Below, one piece after another: positions 1 to 13,607 of a DNA stretch of 64,000 bases. Each line of letters opens with the position of its first letter. Position 1 is the first letter of the stretch. The notes beneath the pieces were generated by a model, which did no database searches, had not been told where the DNA came from, and was given only the letters and a program-made list of their open reading frames with translations. The DNA lies in assembly GCA_027596195.1 (NCBI GenBank), contig JADGJG010000032.1, forward strand, positions 1 through 64,000, read 5' to 3'. This stretch comes from Podochytrium sp. JEL0797. Taxonomy: Eukaryota; Chytridiomycota; Chytridiomycetes; Chytridiales; Chytriomycetaceae. The translations under genes were made by a program, and so were the position numbers.

Positions 1-1
1 C

Positions 2-295
2 TTCCAAACGTACCTCAACTACCTCATCGGATCCATCTCCAACGACGCCGAGACTCTTTCGCGATACGCCGGTTTCTACAAGGGAACGCAAGCTTTGGGA
101 GCTGGTATCGCGTGGATGTTGACTGGATTCGCGTTCACGGAGGCGAAAGGGAACGCGTTGAGTTCAACGACGCAGTTTTGGGTCATGGTGTGTCCTGTGG
201 TGGTGTCGTGTTTGTTGTTTGGGGTGTTTGTGAAGGTGTTTGTGAAAGATACGACGGAGCGGTCTGCCGAGGTGGGGAAGGGGGAGGACAACTAG
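2..295 (+). CDS. UNC93-like MFS transporter, C-terminal fragment
   Basis: The window opens inside this gene, so only the last 97 residues are seen. The frame runs from base 2 to the stop at 293-295. The segment YAGFYKGTQALGAGIAW, followed by two hydrophobic stretches (around 95-150 and 170-235) and a charged tail, matches the last transmembrane helices of fungal UNC93/DUF895-type major facilitator proteins. These are multi-pass membrane proteins whose substrates in fungi are mostly unassigned. The N-terminal helices lie before the window. The following HD gene is on the same strand, with its ATG 142 bp after this stop. Family-level call is good; a specific substrate cannot be given. Confidence 0.75.
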   Translation, partial: FQTYLNYLIGSISNDAETLSRYAGFYKGTQALGAGIAWMLTGFAFTEAKGNALSSTTQFWVMVCPVVVSCLLFGVFVKVFVKDTTERSAEVGKGEDN

Positions 296-437
296 AGTGA
301 TGGGTCTTTTCATGCATTTTACATGGCATAGGTCTTGTTTTTCCTTTAAAATTATATCAATTAAAAGTCCCGTTGTTGCAAAATCTGTTGTGTTCGTCAA
401 AGTTGCATCTTTCTTCCAATCGACCCATTTGAACACA

Positions 438-1073
438 ATGGATCTCAAAAGCAGTTGGTACCACCACTTTTCACATCCAAACGCCAGTCTCGCTGTGAAA
501 TGGTGGAACATAATCGAAACAGCCTACTCAGAACCACAAAGACGATACCACACGTTCACCCACATCACTTCGATCTGGTCGCTCTTCACATCCACCCCCA
601 ACGCTCACTCCCCCGTCGTTACCCTCCTCGCAACCTGTTTCCACGATCTCATATACGATCCCATGTCATCCACGAATGAATCCGATTCAGCCGACACGTT
701 TGCGCGGTTTGTTTCTGAAGCGGGCAGTTTGGTGTCCCCTGGAGACGCACTGCTTGTCCATCAACTCATCATGTCGACTGTGAAGCATGAACCGAGTCCC
801 ATGGATTCGGAAACGTGTCGATTCTTTTTGGATCTCGATTTGAGCGTATTGGGGCAAGAGTGGGAAGTGTATGAAACGTATTCCGCAGGGATTCGATTCG
901 AATATGCGTGTTTCGGGGACAAGGAGTTTCGTGAAGGGAGGTTGAAAGTGTTGCAACGGTTTTTGGGGAGGAGGGAGCTGTATTATTCGGTCGAGCTGAA
1001 AGAGAGCTTTGAAAAGAAGGCGAGAGAGAATATCGAGAAGGAAATCGGTCTCTTGTTGGCTTCTAATCATTAA
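438..1073 (+). CDS. Predicted metal-dependent HD-superfamily phosphohydrolase
   Basis: Single-exon gene of 211 residues. The ATG at 438 is chosen because the family's conserved block begins about 35 residues later; the frame is open further upstream but that part looks like leader sequence. Diagnostic features are RRYHTFTHI near residue 35, the HD pair in CFHDLIYDP near residue 75, the acidic segment NESDSA just after it, and DLDLSVLG followed by a YxxYSAGIRFEY motif around residues 135-155. Together these match the COG4339 group of predicted HD hydrolases, whose natural substrate is unknown. The length is normal for the group and the putative metal ligands (H, HD, D) are all present. Confidence 0.8.
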   Translation: MDLKSSWYHHFSHPNASLAVKWWNIIETAYSEPQRRYHTFTHITSIWSLFTSTPNAHSPVVTLLATCFHDLIYDPMSSTNESDSADTFARFVSEAGSLVSPGDALLVHQLIMSTVKHEPSPMDSETCRFFLDLDLSVLGQEWEVYETYSAGIRFEYACFGDKEFREGRLKVLQRFLGRRELYYSVELKESFEKKARENIEKEIGLLLASNH

Positions 1074-1312
1074 AGAATGCAATATGGGATCAAGGTCTCT
1101 TGGAGATGTTTCCGTCTTTTTGTTCCAGCGAGGCTAGAACGTGGGTTCGCGCAAAAGCGGGTCGAACGCGTCCGACCATTAATTGATCCACGATCATCAT
1201 TTCTTGATCAAATACTTTCAAAATCTTTCAAAACGCGCGTCCTGACATGAAGCACTAATTCCCACCAAAAGATCGCATAAAAGTTTAGCAGTCGTCCCAG
1301 AAAAGAGCAAAA

Positions 1313-1386
1313 TGTTTCCGCCCGGGTTCGAACCGGGGACCACCAGTGTGTTAGACTGGTGTGATAACCAACTACACCACGGAAAC
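1313..1386 (-). tRNA. tRNA-Val (anticodon AAC)
   Basis: On the minus strand a 74-nt cloverleaf reads GTTTCCG at the 5' end (1386-1380) and pairs with CGGAAAC at the 3' end, followed by discriminator A at 1313. The D-arm contains GTGTAGTTGGTTATCAC, the anticodon loop is CTAACAC with anticodon AAC, and the T-arm has GGTTCGAACC flanked by CCC/GGG. The A and B boxes of the internal pol III promoter are intact. There is no intron and no encoded CCA, as expected for a eukaryotic nuclear tRNA. Confidence 0.95.
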
Positions 1387-1809
1387 GATACTTTTTGTAA
1401 TGCTATGTTGACCAGATTTCTCAAGAGTAAAATACATCAAAATTGACGCGTTCTGCAGATTCCAAGGCTAGAAATGCGATGAATACTGGTATCCTGAATG
1501 CATTATAAGTCTTAACATGTTCAATGATGCGTACCTCGGCTCAAAATCGAGATATAAACTCAATATATTCACTAAGAATTCGACATTCCTCTTCCTGTGA
1601 TATCTAAGCTCTTCACGTTATAAAAAAATGAGTAAATGCGTGCATTGTCGGGTCTTACCTTGACATCCTCCAATTTCTTGCTTTCCCATTCAAATACCGA
1701 TTCAAAACGATACTGATTTTGACCTATTCTGCGTAGTGATGGGCTCGTGGATCGTTCTCGGAAGGTTAATAGCACTGAGCTGCACTACGACTATTTTCCT
1801 GCTTCGCAA
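1387..1809. other. Gene-free spacer before RNase H2B
   Basis: Between tRNA-Val and the first in-frame ATG of the RNase H2 subunit B gene I see no convincing coding or RNA signal. The stretch should hold the promoter and 5' UTR of the downstream gene. An upstream non-coding exon cannot be excluded. Confidence 0.5.
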
Positions 1810-3410
1810 ATGGAAACCCGAATGAAAACAAATCCGTCCGAAATGCTTGGACCTTCCACTGAACCGCAGTCGTTCGCTTACAAGGCGGGCGCAACACTTG
1901 CCATTGTTCACCAGGCACCTGGCGAGACCACCGATGGCGATCTCACGACCCTCATCACAGTGCCGCATCCCAGGACCGGTTCGTTGCTGGGATAGGGTGA
2001 GCAACGTTATGATACTAAGGATTGATCCAGGCGAGGGAGTCTTGTTTGCCCTTTCAAAGCAAGCTCTGCTGGAAGTAACTCGCCACGGCGCAGGTTGGTA
2101 GGGGGTGTTCGCTAAAGGTTGCTCATTCGAATCTGCAGAAAACCGATCCTGTTTCGTGGGAGATAATGTGCTACAAGGTGGGTCCAACAAACTACTGGTT
2201 GCACTGCATTACGATTGAGGGGGTTGTTCCGTGTTATGGACTGGCTGCTTGGCAGGCCCTTCGTTTGCGTCGACACGGATGCACTCGAATTCCGATTTCT
2301 GAACGAGTGAAACTGGGAATCCACCACCAAAGCATCCACTACTCGATATCGCGACTATGAAATCATCCGGCTGATTCAACATGTGGAATTTCTTTAGACG
2401 GGTCGTTCCTGGTCATGACGCCCTTCGACCCTCTATTCCTCCTCCTCCCACTCCTCGAAAATTCTTCCTTCATAGACGACGCCATGGACCAACGTCCGTC
2501 AAAGAAATCGAAATCCGAAAACGCGTCTCCTCCACCGCGTCGATTCGAGCAACTCGAAAATTTTTTGTATTCCGAAACGTTCCCCATGCTGAGCAAAGTT
2601 GGCGAGTTGGAGGGATTGGAGGACAAACTGAAATTGATTTGTGACGTGGATGGTGAGTTGTGGTGCGACGGCTCCAAGTTTGCGTTCTTGAATCGGATTC
2701 GACGAATTGACATGTATTGCCTCCATTCCGAATAGCCAGTGTGAAGGGTATGACGTTCTACAAATTGAATGATGACAAAACGAAGGAGTGGCTCCTTCAA
2801 AAGGTTTCGTGGATTTTTGAATTCCGTGGCACGCGTTTGGATTTCGCTGAACTGATTACTTTGATAGGCCAACAAGTTGCTGGCAAAATATGAAGCATTC
2901 TCTCTCCTCAAAGTGAATGGGCAATGGGAAGCAAGTCTTTCAGAAGAAGAGAAGCAAGGTGTGTTTTCAAATCGTCCCTCGCCTATTTCTGAACAAATTT
3001 CGCCAGACCATCGTAAATCGATGGTCCATAAAATCATCTCGGATGTACTTCCAACGGGTAAATGGCAGGATGCCTTGAAGGAGGCGATGGGGTAATGTCT
3101 GCTTATCGATTCAGTGATTGTGTTTCTTTTCATCTAATATCTCTCGTAGGCTGAACAACGTCTCGAGCAAGACGGCATTGAACCAGTCCAATTTTTCAAA
3201 AGCTGTGTATATGGATCCCAGGATCGCACCACCAGCGGCGGCCAAAAAGACGGAACCTGCCAAGAAGGTGAGTTAATGCAACCGATTTCTCTTGGCTGCG
3301 AGAATTCTCTAATTTTTTTGTATCAGAAACCGCAACCGAAAGCCAGTGCAAAGAAGGCAGTTTCAACCAAAGGAATGGCGCCGTTGACTTCGTTTTTTAC
3401 GAAGAAATAA
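1810..3410 (+). CDS. RNH202: Ribonuclease H2 subunit B
   Basis: Accessory subunit of the RNase H2 complex, which removes ribonucleotides and RNA:DNA hybrids from nuclear DNA. Likely exons: 1810-1978, 2031-2093, 2139-2177, 2398-2652, 2736-2803, 2868-3091, 3150-3267 and 3327-3410. Joined, they are in frame and give about 339 residues. An optional in-frame 48-nt intron lies at 2959-3006. Conserved pieces read in order are PHPRTG-EGVLFALS, CFVGDNVLQDG, FLVMTPFDPLFLLLPLLEN and the FYKLNDDKTKEWLLQK strand. The C-terminus GMAPLTSFFTKK is a PIP-box-like PCNA-binding motif, as in the human subunit. Intron 3 (2178-2397) is unusually long for the locus. The start is the first ATG in frame; METs slightly downstream are possible. 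Confidence 0.88.
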
Positions 3411-3530
3411 AGGTTAAAGGAATGGATATACCTCCTTAAATTGTGTCCTACGAAATCGTTGCACATATAACGCGAAATCTGCGGGGCAAAATTGTCAGAA
3501 AAAAGTTGCTTTTGTTTGGCCCCCCTAACA

Positions 3531-6500
3531 ATGCTCTCGACGCAGAGCCAAACGCAAGCCAACACCGTCGCCAACACATTCCACGTCGCATCCACCAAAG
3601 AACTCGTCCTCAAACAAGGATGGATGCTCAAAAAAGCTGGGACGGGGGTCTTTGCGCAATGGAAACTCAAGTACCTCGTGCTGGCCGTCAACCTGGACAG
3701 CCAAAGCACGCTCAAAGTGTTTGATCAATGCGATCAGAGCAAGCCGCCAAAGTATACCGTTGATTTGAAGGATTCGGCGGCGTTGGAGATGGTCAAGGTC
3801 AAACGGGAAGGTGTGGCTGTTGCGGCGGGGGCTGCTGGGTTTGGGAAAAAGGGATTCTTGCCGTTCATTCTGTACGCAAAGCAACGAAAGGTGCGGTTTC
3901 CGTTATTAGTTGTTTATGGTGATATGAATTCAACTGATTCGACGCGTGATCTTCGGTGTTTTAGTTTTATTTCGCAGCACAAACCCACAGCGACGCTGTC
4001 GATTGGCTAACTTCCCTGGAACCGCACATCAAACAGCCACAAATGCAGCAGAAAGGAAAAATTCTACAACATCATTCACAGATTCAAATCGCTCCAAAGC
4101 CGAGCAGCGGATTCATTCAGGGCAGCCGGAGTGAGGCGAATATGGGTGGGGCGTCGTTGAGCAGGCGGTCTTCGGTATATCAACGTAATGAGCCGAGTGA
4201 TGCGGGGGAGTTCAAGAATTACGGGCGTCCCGACTCGGACTGTGTTTCTGTCGTTTCGAGTGTCGGATCGCTGATGATTGATTCTAGTGCGGAAGATGGG
4301 AAAAGTTATGCGTCGAGCTCTTTTGAGACTTTGGTTCGTTCGTTGCTTTTGATTATTTTTATTCGCCTTTTGACGTGTTTCCCCGCTCTCTTGCCCAGTC
4401 TTTCTGTTCTGAGCCGGTGTTGACGCAGCAAGAGCTGTTGGCGATGGGCAACGGTTCTACTTTAGTGCCTTCAGTGAGCAGGCATGGGCGAAATTGTTGG
4501 ATGCTTGTCGTGTTTCTAAACTCGTTGTTTTCTTCAGAAATGACTTGAATCTCCGACGTAAGCAACCAATGCACATGCAGTTGGAAAGAACATCTTCTGT
4601 TGGAACACATGTGAATGGTAACTATCGCTGGTTCTTGTTTGGCTTAATTTTGTGACTAAACCCCCTTGTTCCGTACAGTCGTTGAAAAGTGGAACGAGCG
4701 ATACCAGAAAATTTTGAGTCAAAAGCCAACCAACCCAGAGAGCGTTCTACAAAAAGGTTTTGCGATAATATTAACGCGTCATAAACATGTCTCGCTTGAC
4801 TAAGCAATTCCTGTTTGCTTTTATTTAGATATTCAGCTCCTCGAAGTAATTGGCGCGTTTGAAGAATCGGCCGTCCAACACGCGATCCGCATGGTAGACG
4901 AACACCACCTGCAAGGTCCTCTTCTCAAGAAACAGGACTCTGGAATCGCTACAGCGAGTAGCAGCGCGCCTGGTGCCATGTTTGTGGATGGCATGATTTT
5001 ACATTTCGCGTGTGATTACGATGGTTCGTCTTTTTCTTTCCTCATTATTGGTTTCAAACCTAATAACTATGATTTCTTCTTCGATCAAATCCAGTCGCGT
5101 CTCCGGATGAAGTAGATGCTGCCATGTCACGAACGAGCAGCGAGTTGCGATGCATTGATGTGTTCAACCGTGCCGCGCACGACGCTGGAGTCGATATCAA
5201 CACTGCGCTCATGATTCTGATCGATTACAAGGGATTCAGAGTTGTAGCGTATGCCGATATGGGTATCGATGAGAGGGTGAGACTGGTGTTGATTTGATGC
5301 TTTGTTTGCCATTGACCTCCTTTCTTGTTTTCGTAGACGGTCCCTTTGTATGATTTGAAATGTAACCCATTGAAGACGGAAGAGTCTGCATTGGGTAGAT
5401 TGAGTTTGGTTGGGAAGGAATTGAATCTGAAAACACATGGAGTCCAAATCGGAGAAGACAGGAGAGTCAACGCGCATTTGAGCTGGACGCTTCAGGTAAC
5501 CGAACAAGACGACACGAGAGCCACAGAAAGCTTACTCAATCACCCCCAGGTCCACAACGATCAAGAACTCGGCCGCAATTACGCCGTCAACTTGTTCGAA
5601 ATCATGCCTATGGACTATTCTCCGCAAATGTCAAGCGCCTGCTCGAGTCCCGCGAGAAGCCCTTCGCGACAGCAAACCAACACAGGCCCCTCATCCCCTT
5701 CGAAAATGGGAGTCCCAACCCCTTTCTCCCTCGCTGCTTCCTCCACCGGCCATGCCGGACCCACCAAATCCCACCGCCTTCGCCCAGAATTTGTCAAAAT
5801 GTACACCAGCTCCATCAGCTCCGACGCATTCACCCCTGCCTCCGGATGCGGAAGAAAAGAGCGCGAATTGAACGACTCAGAAGCCATGCGAGCGAGTCGA
5901 TACCTCCGAGAAACATGGATCCCTGGCTTCGTGAAGCATTTGGATGAATTGGAAATGCGGCCGTTGGATTCAACGCAGATTTCAGGCGAGTTGCACAAGT
6001 GGGGGGTGAATGTGCGGTATTTGGGGGTGATTGCGCTGTTGTCGCATATTCCGTATATCCGCGATATGATGTGCATTGAGATGGTTGCGCGGGCGTTCAA
6101 GGCGGTGTTTGTGTTGCGCTTGAGGGGGTTGATGATCAAATTTCGGTCTGTTGGGGCGACGCAGATTGAGGAGGAGACGAAGGCTTGGACGGCGAAAATC
6201 TTCTCGGCCATGTTGAGTAATGGGGATAAGTCCATGAAGGTTTGTTTGGGCGTGTTGCTGTAGAATGAAGCTAATCGAATCTTTGCTTGAAGTTCTTTGA
6301 CGAAATTATTCGCCCAGAGATTTTGCACAAGTACAATTACGATATGGAAGAGAAGCACTTTATTTCGTTGCACAGACCTGCAATTTTTGCGGCCATGCAA
6401 TACCAAGTGAGTAGCCTCTCCTATAAAAAATACTGCAACTGAATTTCTAATCTCCCGTGTTTAGTGCGGCGTCGTGTTTGAGGAAGCCTCCGACTACAAC

Positions 6501-8194
6501 TTCTCCACCCCAACCCCATGCCCTCGCTCCCGCCTCCTCTCCTTCACCCCACGCCGCAAACATCCCACAGGCCTCAAACACCTCCTCTTCAAAACCGGCC
6601 CACAATCCCAACTCCCGCACCTCCAACAACAACAGCAACAACAACCCCAAAACATTTGCCAATTCAACGAAGACGACCGCCTCGCGTACGCTTTAACGCG
6701 CCACTTTCGCAGCATGGGACCCAAATCGAAACTCCAACGCAACGACTTGACCGCCATGCATTTGACAACCGTTGCTGCGCATTATAACGCGACGGATCGA
6801 CCGGAGGAGGCGAAGCGGTATGCTGTTGCTGCGATTGGTGCGTCGACGGGGAAGACTACGTGTTCAGTGAGTGCGATTGCGCGCGCGCAGGTTGTGGAGG
6901 CGATGGGGGCTTTGATGGTTCCTGCTGGAACGGATCGGTACAATGCGAATATTAGTGGATGTGGAAGCGTGAAGGATGGTGTGAATTATGACTTTAATCC
7001 TGTGTTGAAGGAGTATCGGTTGGGTGTGAGTGCTGTCAAGTGGAATTGGGGGCTGCAACATCCCATGGGAATGGCTTTGCATGACCGTATGAGTGCCGTG
7101 TATGTGAGGTGTGGTCGGTATGCGGAGGCATTGGAGTTTCACAACATTAGTTTGGATATTGCGGTCGCAAGTTTTGGAAAGAATCATGTTTGCACGGCGG
7201 GGTATTTTACCAAGGTTTGCAAGATTAGATTCTGTCTTTTTGGTTACTCAATTTGTTGCATAATTAGGCCGGTATTCTTCTCCTGTACCTCCAATCCACC
7301 GACGAAGCGCTCGCCCACTTGAACGAAGCCCTCCAAATCTACCGCAGCCTCAACGCCCCCACCACCCACATTGCCCAAGTCCACAGCCACATCGCAAGCG
7401 CCCTCGACGCGCGCGGTGATTCCGATGGAGCCATCAGCCACGCTCAAAAGGCGCGCAAAATGTGGGAAACGGCTCGCGGACAAATGGACCCACGCAGTAT
7501 CGCGGCAAACCTGCATACCGCGAATCTGCTGCTGAAACCGTTTGAAGGAAGTTCCAATAATGGAAGTACGGTGTTGACTCCGAATATCAAGGCGGCGTAT
7601 CGGGACGCCATCAATTGTTTTGAGAAGGTGTTTCGGTTCGTGAACAATGGAGGCGACAGAGGGAATGGAGGCAATGGAGGGCTGAGAAGTAGCAGAGCAA
7701 GTGTCATGTCGAGTAGAGCGAGTACTGTCTCCATCGGCTCATACGTATCTGCCCGAACCACCCGACACACTTCCGGAGATTCGAACCACCCAAGTGCTTC
7801 AATTCCCTTGATCGGACCCGCCGTACTGCCTCCCTTCTCCCCGCTTCCACAACTCCCAAAAAACATGTCTTACAAACTCACCAAGAAAATCGTGACTCTC
7901 AAACTCGCACTCGTCGAATCGCCACGACACCGCGAAGTCGTCCGAACACTTCGCATGGGAGACGCGTCGTTGGGGCCTGTCAAGTTGCGGGATTCGGAGT
8001 TTGTGAATCCGCATGCTAATGCGTTTGATCAGGAGACGGCGAGGGAAGTGGTTGTGAGAATGTCGGCTGTGAGTCCGTCGATTTATTTGGATGGGATATT
8101 TGCGCGGATTGAGGATGACGATGGGAGTGCGTTGGATGAGTTGGCGATTGCGATTCAGTTGGTGGAGAGTGACACTGTTGGATTGGCGGCATGA
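3531..8194 (+). CDS. PH-CLU-TPR protein (clustered-mitochondria-like)
   Basis: Large multidomain protein of about 1328 residues. Likely exons: 3531-3890, 3965-4333, 4399-4481, 4538-4617, 4679-4756, 4829-5023, 5095-5276, 5337-5495, 5550-6239, 6293-6406, 6465-7214 and 7268-8194. The N-terminus is a pleckstrin-homology domain (GWMLKKAGTGVFAQWKLKYL, ending in a helix with AVDWLTSLEPH). A serine-rich linker follows, then a CLU domain from VEKWNERYQKIL through LIDYKGFRVVAYADMGI to LGRNYAVNLFEIMP. Next come the eIF3-p135-like central region (YLRETWIPGFVKHLDELEMR) and C-terminal TPR-like helices. CLU proteins bind mRNAs for mitochondrial proteins and keep mitochondria dispersed; the PH domain suggests membrane or lipid contact (inference). 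Residues near 6600 are Q-rich. The intron after 4473/4481 has an unclear donor. Confidence 0.85.
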
Positions 8195-8532
8195 GATTTC
8201 TAAACTGACGCAATTGACAATAAATAGAATTCCGTTTAGAAAGTGCATAAATGTATGCGCTGGCGGTCCCTTTTTTTCGCTAACTCGCTCTGATTGTGAA
8301 TAACTAGAATAACGTTTGCACCCATAGTGGGTCCTTCTCTACCCCTATCATTTCATATCTTGGCTAAGATGAATGGAGAAATAACACGTTTCTTCTGTAC
8401 CTCGTATATTTCATGGCATTTTCCACAAAGGGAAAAAAAGAACAAACAACTCAACAAAAAGAAGCAAAAACAGAATGAAAGGGGGAAGGGGAGAGAAAAA
8501 TTACAAAATGAAGACGCGCCCGAAAACAACAA
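8195..8532. other. Convergent 3' UTR spacer
   Basis: This 338-bp stretch lies between the convergent stop codons of the PH-CLU gene and UGP1. It is A-rich from about 8435 to 8515. No open frame or RNA structure stands out; it should hold both polyadenylation regions. Confidence 0.5.
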
Positions 8533-10343
<1,811 letters not shown>

Positions 10344-10700
10344 TTCTTGCAGTGAAAAAATGATCACTTTTCGCGCGCGGCTTTATGCGAAAATTTTGCT
10401 TGTTATCGCAAGCAGAGTCTTATCGACGGAAAATGGGGGTTGTTTCGTGACAAGTTTTTGCGCTTAGTTTACTGATCGGTTTGGAAACGAAATGATCGCC
10501 GAGATTACCGCGCGTTCATGATGGGGAACGCGAATTTGTTCGAAACATTACGAGAGGGGAACGCGCAGACAGCGACCAATTCAAAAGGTTTAGTGACTGC
10601 GAGGGTAAGGTCGCATGGGATTCATGGAACTTATTGCACAAGAATATTAAAACGGGTAAAGAAAAACAGCAAAAATCAGAATGATCCACATTCCGGTAGC

Positions 10701-11692
10701 TCACAACAACAATGTAAAGTTGATAAACGCGATCACCACCGAAACCGCAGGAACCCAAGCAGAGGACACCGAAACACTGGCTGTGCCGTTGACGCCGTTT
10801 TTCTGCTGAGCAACTGGAACTGGAACTGGACTTGGCTTGGCTGCGGCTGCCGGCATTGTGCCCATGGGCATGGCAATCGTCGCAGCAGGCATCTGGGCCT
10901 CTGCACCTGCAGCTGGCAGTGCCACTGCCCCGCCAGCTGCCACCAACGGGTTCACGTTTCCATACAAATCACATCCAGCCGTCGCATTCAAACTCTCAGC
11001 CGGCGCGATCCCACCCGTCGGCACCTTGACCTGAAACTTTCCATACCCCTTGTCCGTGACACAAACGCCTCTCACCTCCATCATCTGGCCCCATACACCG
11101 CATGCGGGCGTGTTCCACGTCATGACGTCAGTTTGGGACTTGACGGTCGCGTCGTCGTCGAGGGTAGCCGTGTGCACGATGGTTTGGCCGCATCGATACG
11201 GATACTGCATCATGTTTTTGCCCGGGGACGTGAATTGACCGATCCGGCGCGGGTAACCTTTGAAATTGGGCGGGTAGTCTTGCATCCAGACAATTACTCC
11301 CACTAAAGTTCGATAAAGTGTTGTCAGTTCAATGTGCACCCCCTCTGAATCGGAGGGAATAGCTACTCACGCAAATTCTCTCCCCCCAACGTCTTGACCA
11401 TAAACTGATTCCCCGTCACCGCAAACACCGTATTCTCTGCCAGCATGGCCGTGCACAGATTCTGCGCCGCATATCCCGTCGCGTTCGTTTCAACCTTGTG
11501 GTACCCCGCGATTTTGGCCTGCGAGTCGTCTTCTTTGAGGAGCGGGATCACGTCGCCGAGGGATTGTGGGCCGCCGGCCATGAGGTCGCGGAGGTCGCAG
11601 AGGTATGAGGGGATGAGGGTTCCGTTTGTGAAGGCTCGGGTGGAGGGGATGAGGAGGGAGGCGAGGCTGAGGTGGGCAAGTCGGAGAAGCAT
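10701..11692 (-). CDS. Secreted, probably GPI-anchored protein of unknown function
   Basis: Two exons (11692-11371, 11302-10701) encode 307 residues. The N-terminus is a clear signal peptide (LLRLAHLSLASLLIPSTRAF). The mature part has a few cysteines and sequons such as NGT and NAT. A low-complexity Ala/Pro/Met-rich stretch (about residues 225-275) is followed by a terminal hydrophobic segment VPAVSVVIAFINFTLLL with no basic residue after it, the layout of a GPI-attachment signal. The region GYPRRIGQFTSPGKNM looks like a conserved core. I do not recognise the family. A cell-wall or surface role is inferred from the topology only. Confidence 0.7.
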
Positions 11693-12341
11693 TGTTGTTG
11701 TGAGTTGGGATGAAGTTTTTCTGGGTGGAATGAGTTTGATGGTGGCGAGTGCCAGATGGGAATGACATTTGGATGATTTGCGAATGAATTATTCGATTTT
11801 TTTTACGTGCGCTGACACAGCGCAATTTGAAATCCTGAACATGAATGATAGCAAGGTACTCTGAAAACCACAGCGCGAATTTCGTGGGAAGCGGTGGATG
11901 CAGGTTTATTAGCTCATTAAAAAAAACATTCAAGCCTGAGCTCCCACATTCATCTGGTGCTTCATCGATTTTTCATGCTGTTTCCATCCCAACACGTTCA
12001 CTATTCGCAACGAAACACTTCGCGTTCCTATTCGTGCATCTTGGTTGATCAATTCGCGTTTCGAGGCGGAATATTTCCGAGAATGTATGGGAAAGCAGGG
12101 GTATGACCCCTTCATAATTAAAGATTTCAACGTAGATTAAATTTCCCTCTACATATATAGCATGGATCACGATTCCAACCGAACCGCGGTTCAATCGCAT
12201 ACGTATTTACAACTGACTCGTTGGTGCGCGGGTGTGCGATGCGACCGCAGTTTCGCGAAGGATACGTTTGGTTCCACCCTCAGACTTAACCACTTGGCTT
12301 TTCCTGGCTCAAAAGATGCAGAAGCAATAGTAAAGTCGTAT
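11693..12341. other. Gene-free spacer upstream of the GPI-type gene
   Basis: This 649-bp stretch separates the start of the GPI-type gene from the stop of the orphan coiled-coil gene, both on the minus strand. It therefore contains the promoter of the former and the 3' UTR of the latter. Open frames across it are short and lack family character; I see no RNA gene. Confidence 0.5.
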
Positions 12342-13607
12342 TTATTTAATGTGCTTCAACAAGTTCTGAACAAAAACTGGAATCGGACTCATTGGCTTGT
12401 AGATGATATGTCTCTTGAACAGAAAGACTCTGGGATTCACTCGCGGAAAAGAGAGAGGACATTTTGGATGAACGTTTGGGGTATAGCCAAATCCGACGAA
12501 CTTGAGTGATTGTTTTCCTGTGGAGTGTGGTTTGAGTAAGATGATGTTGCCAGCACAAAGAGAAAACATACCTTTCAACCAAGAATACTGTTTCATTGTA
12601 TCCAATGTCCGTTCCGTTCCATCCTCCGCCTTGAAGAACCAGTCACGAGGACGGAAAACTACATCCACACTAACGTCACTATGCAACTCCTCCATTTCGC
12701 GCTGGCTGAATCTGACTTTCGCGGACATGAGAACTGCAACTTCGTGCTTCTCCGACAAGAAAAATCCGTCCCGCTCCCTCAAGTTGTCCTCCGAGATGTG
12801 ACGGGCCCAGACTTGATACCTGCTCACTTCGTGATACAAGCCATGGTTGGTTGGTTGGATGTCTGGTTGGTCAAGGAACATGGCCCCATCGGATTTGACG
12901 CTGTCGGTATAGGCTCGCATTTTCGCTGCCACGTCGTTCAGTTTGTCACGAAAACGAGTTCCTTGGGCAACGTATTTGTAGTCTGAAATACAGATGTTTA
13001 ATAAATACTAAAGAAGAATCGAGTGCACCTGTCTTGTTTTTCAGGTCTTCGGTCAACTCAGAAACGATATCATCGAACTCAAGCACAGTGCTCGGGTCCG
13101 ACGTGGCAAAAATATTCACATGGTTTCTCGCCAACATCTCCGCCCAGCCTTTCTCGTCTTCGATCGTCCAAATTTGCACTTTGTCAATGTCGGGGATGCA
13201 CACTCTGAACTTCTTCTTGGGGCCTGTTCGAAACGCGGGCTCAGTCCGACTCCAAGAAATCAAAAGAGAAGTCACCAACCTGGGGCGGCTGCCGCTGGGC
13301 GAATCTTCTTGATGTTCTCGATTTCCGAGCGAAGCAGGGCCATCAGTAGCTCGTGCGTCTGCTTGACCTTGTCCTCCACTTTCTGGTACTTCGGATCGTC
13401 GACAGCCAGGCGGCTCAGTTCTGCCTCGGCGGCATCCCACTTCGCTTGGGTTTCCGCGATCTCGGAGTGAAGACGTTGATCCATCGTTTCGCAGAATTTT
13501 ATGATTTCACTCTGAGTTTCGGAGAATCGAATTTCAACGCGACAGCCCCCCGGTTCCTGCGCCGTCAGAGTCGCGTCCGCCGTCAGGAAACTCGATAAAT
13601 TCGGCAT
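12342..13607 (-). CDS. Hypothetical protein with N-terminal coiled coil
   Basis: Three exons (13607-13280, 13223-13029, 12982-12342) join cleanly in frame to give about 387 residues. The start is the first ATG in the frame (MPNLSSFLTAD); the frame stays open a little further upstream, so another exon cannot be excluded. Residues about 25-105 are heptad-like and charged (ETMDQRLHSEIAETQAKWDA and on), consistent with a coiled coil. The remainder is globular, with a Trp-rich middle and a basic C-terminus. No signal peptide or membrane helix is visible. I do not recognise any family. Conserved splice sites and frame continuity argue that it is a real gene. Confidence 0.65.
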
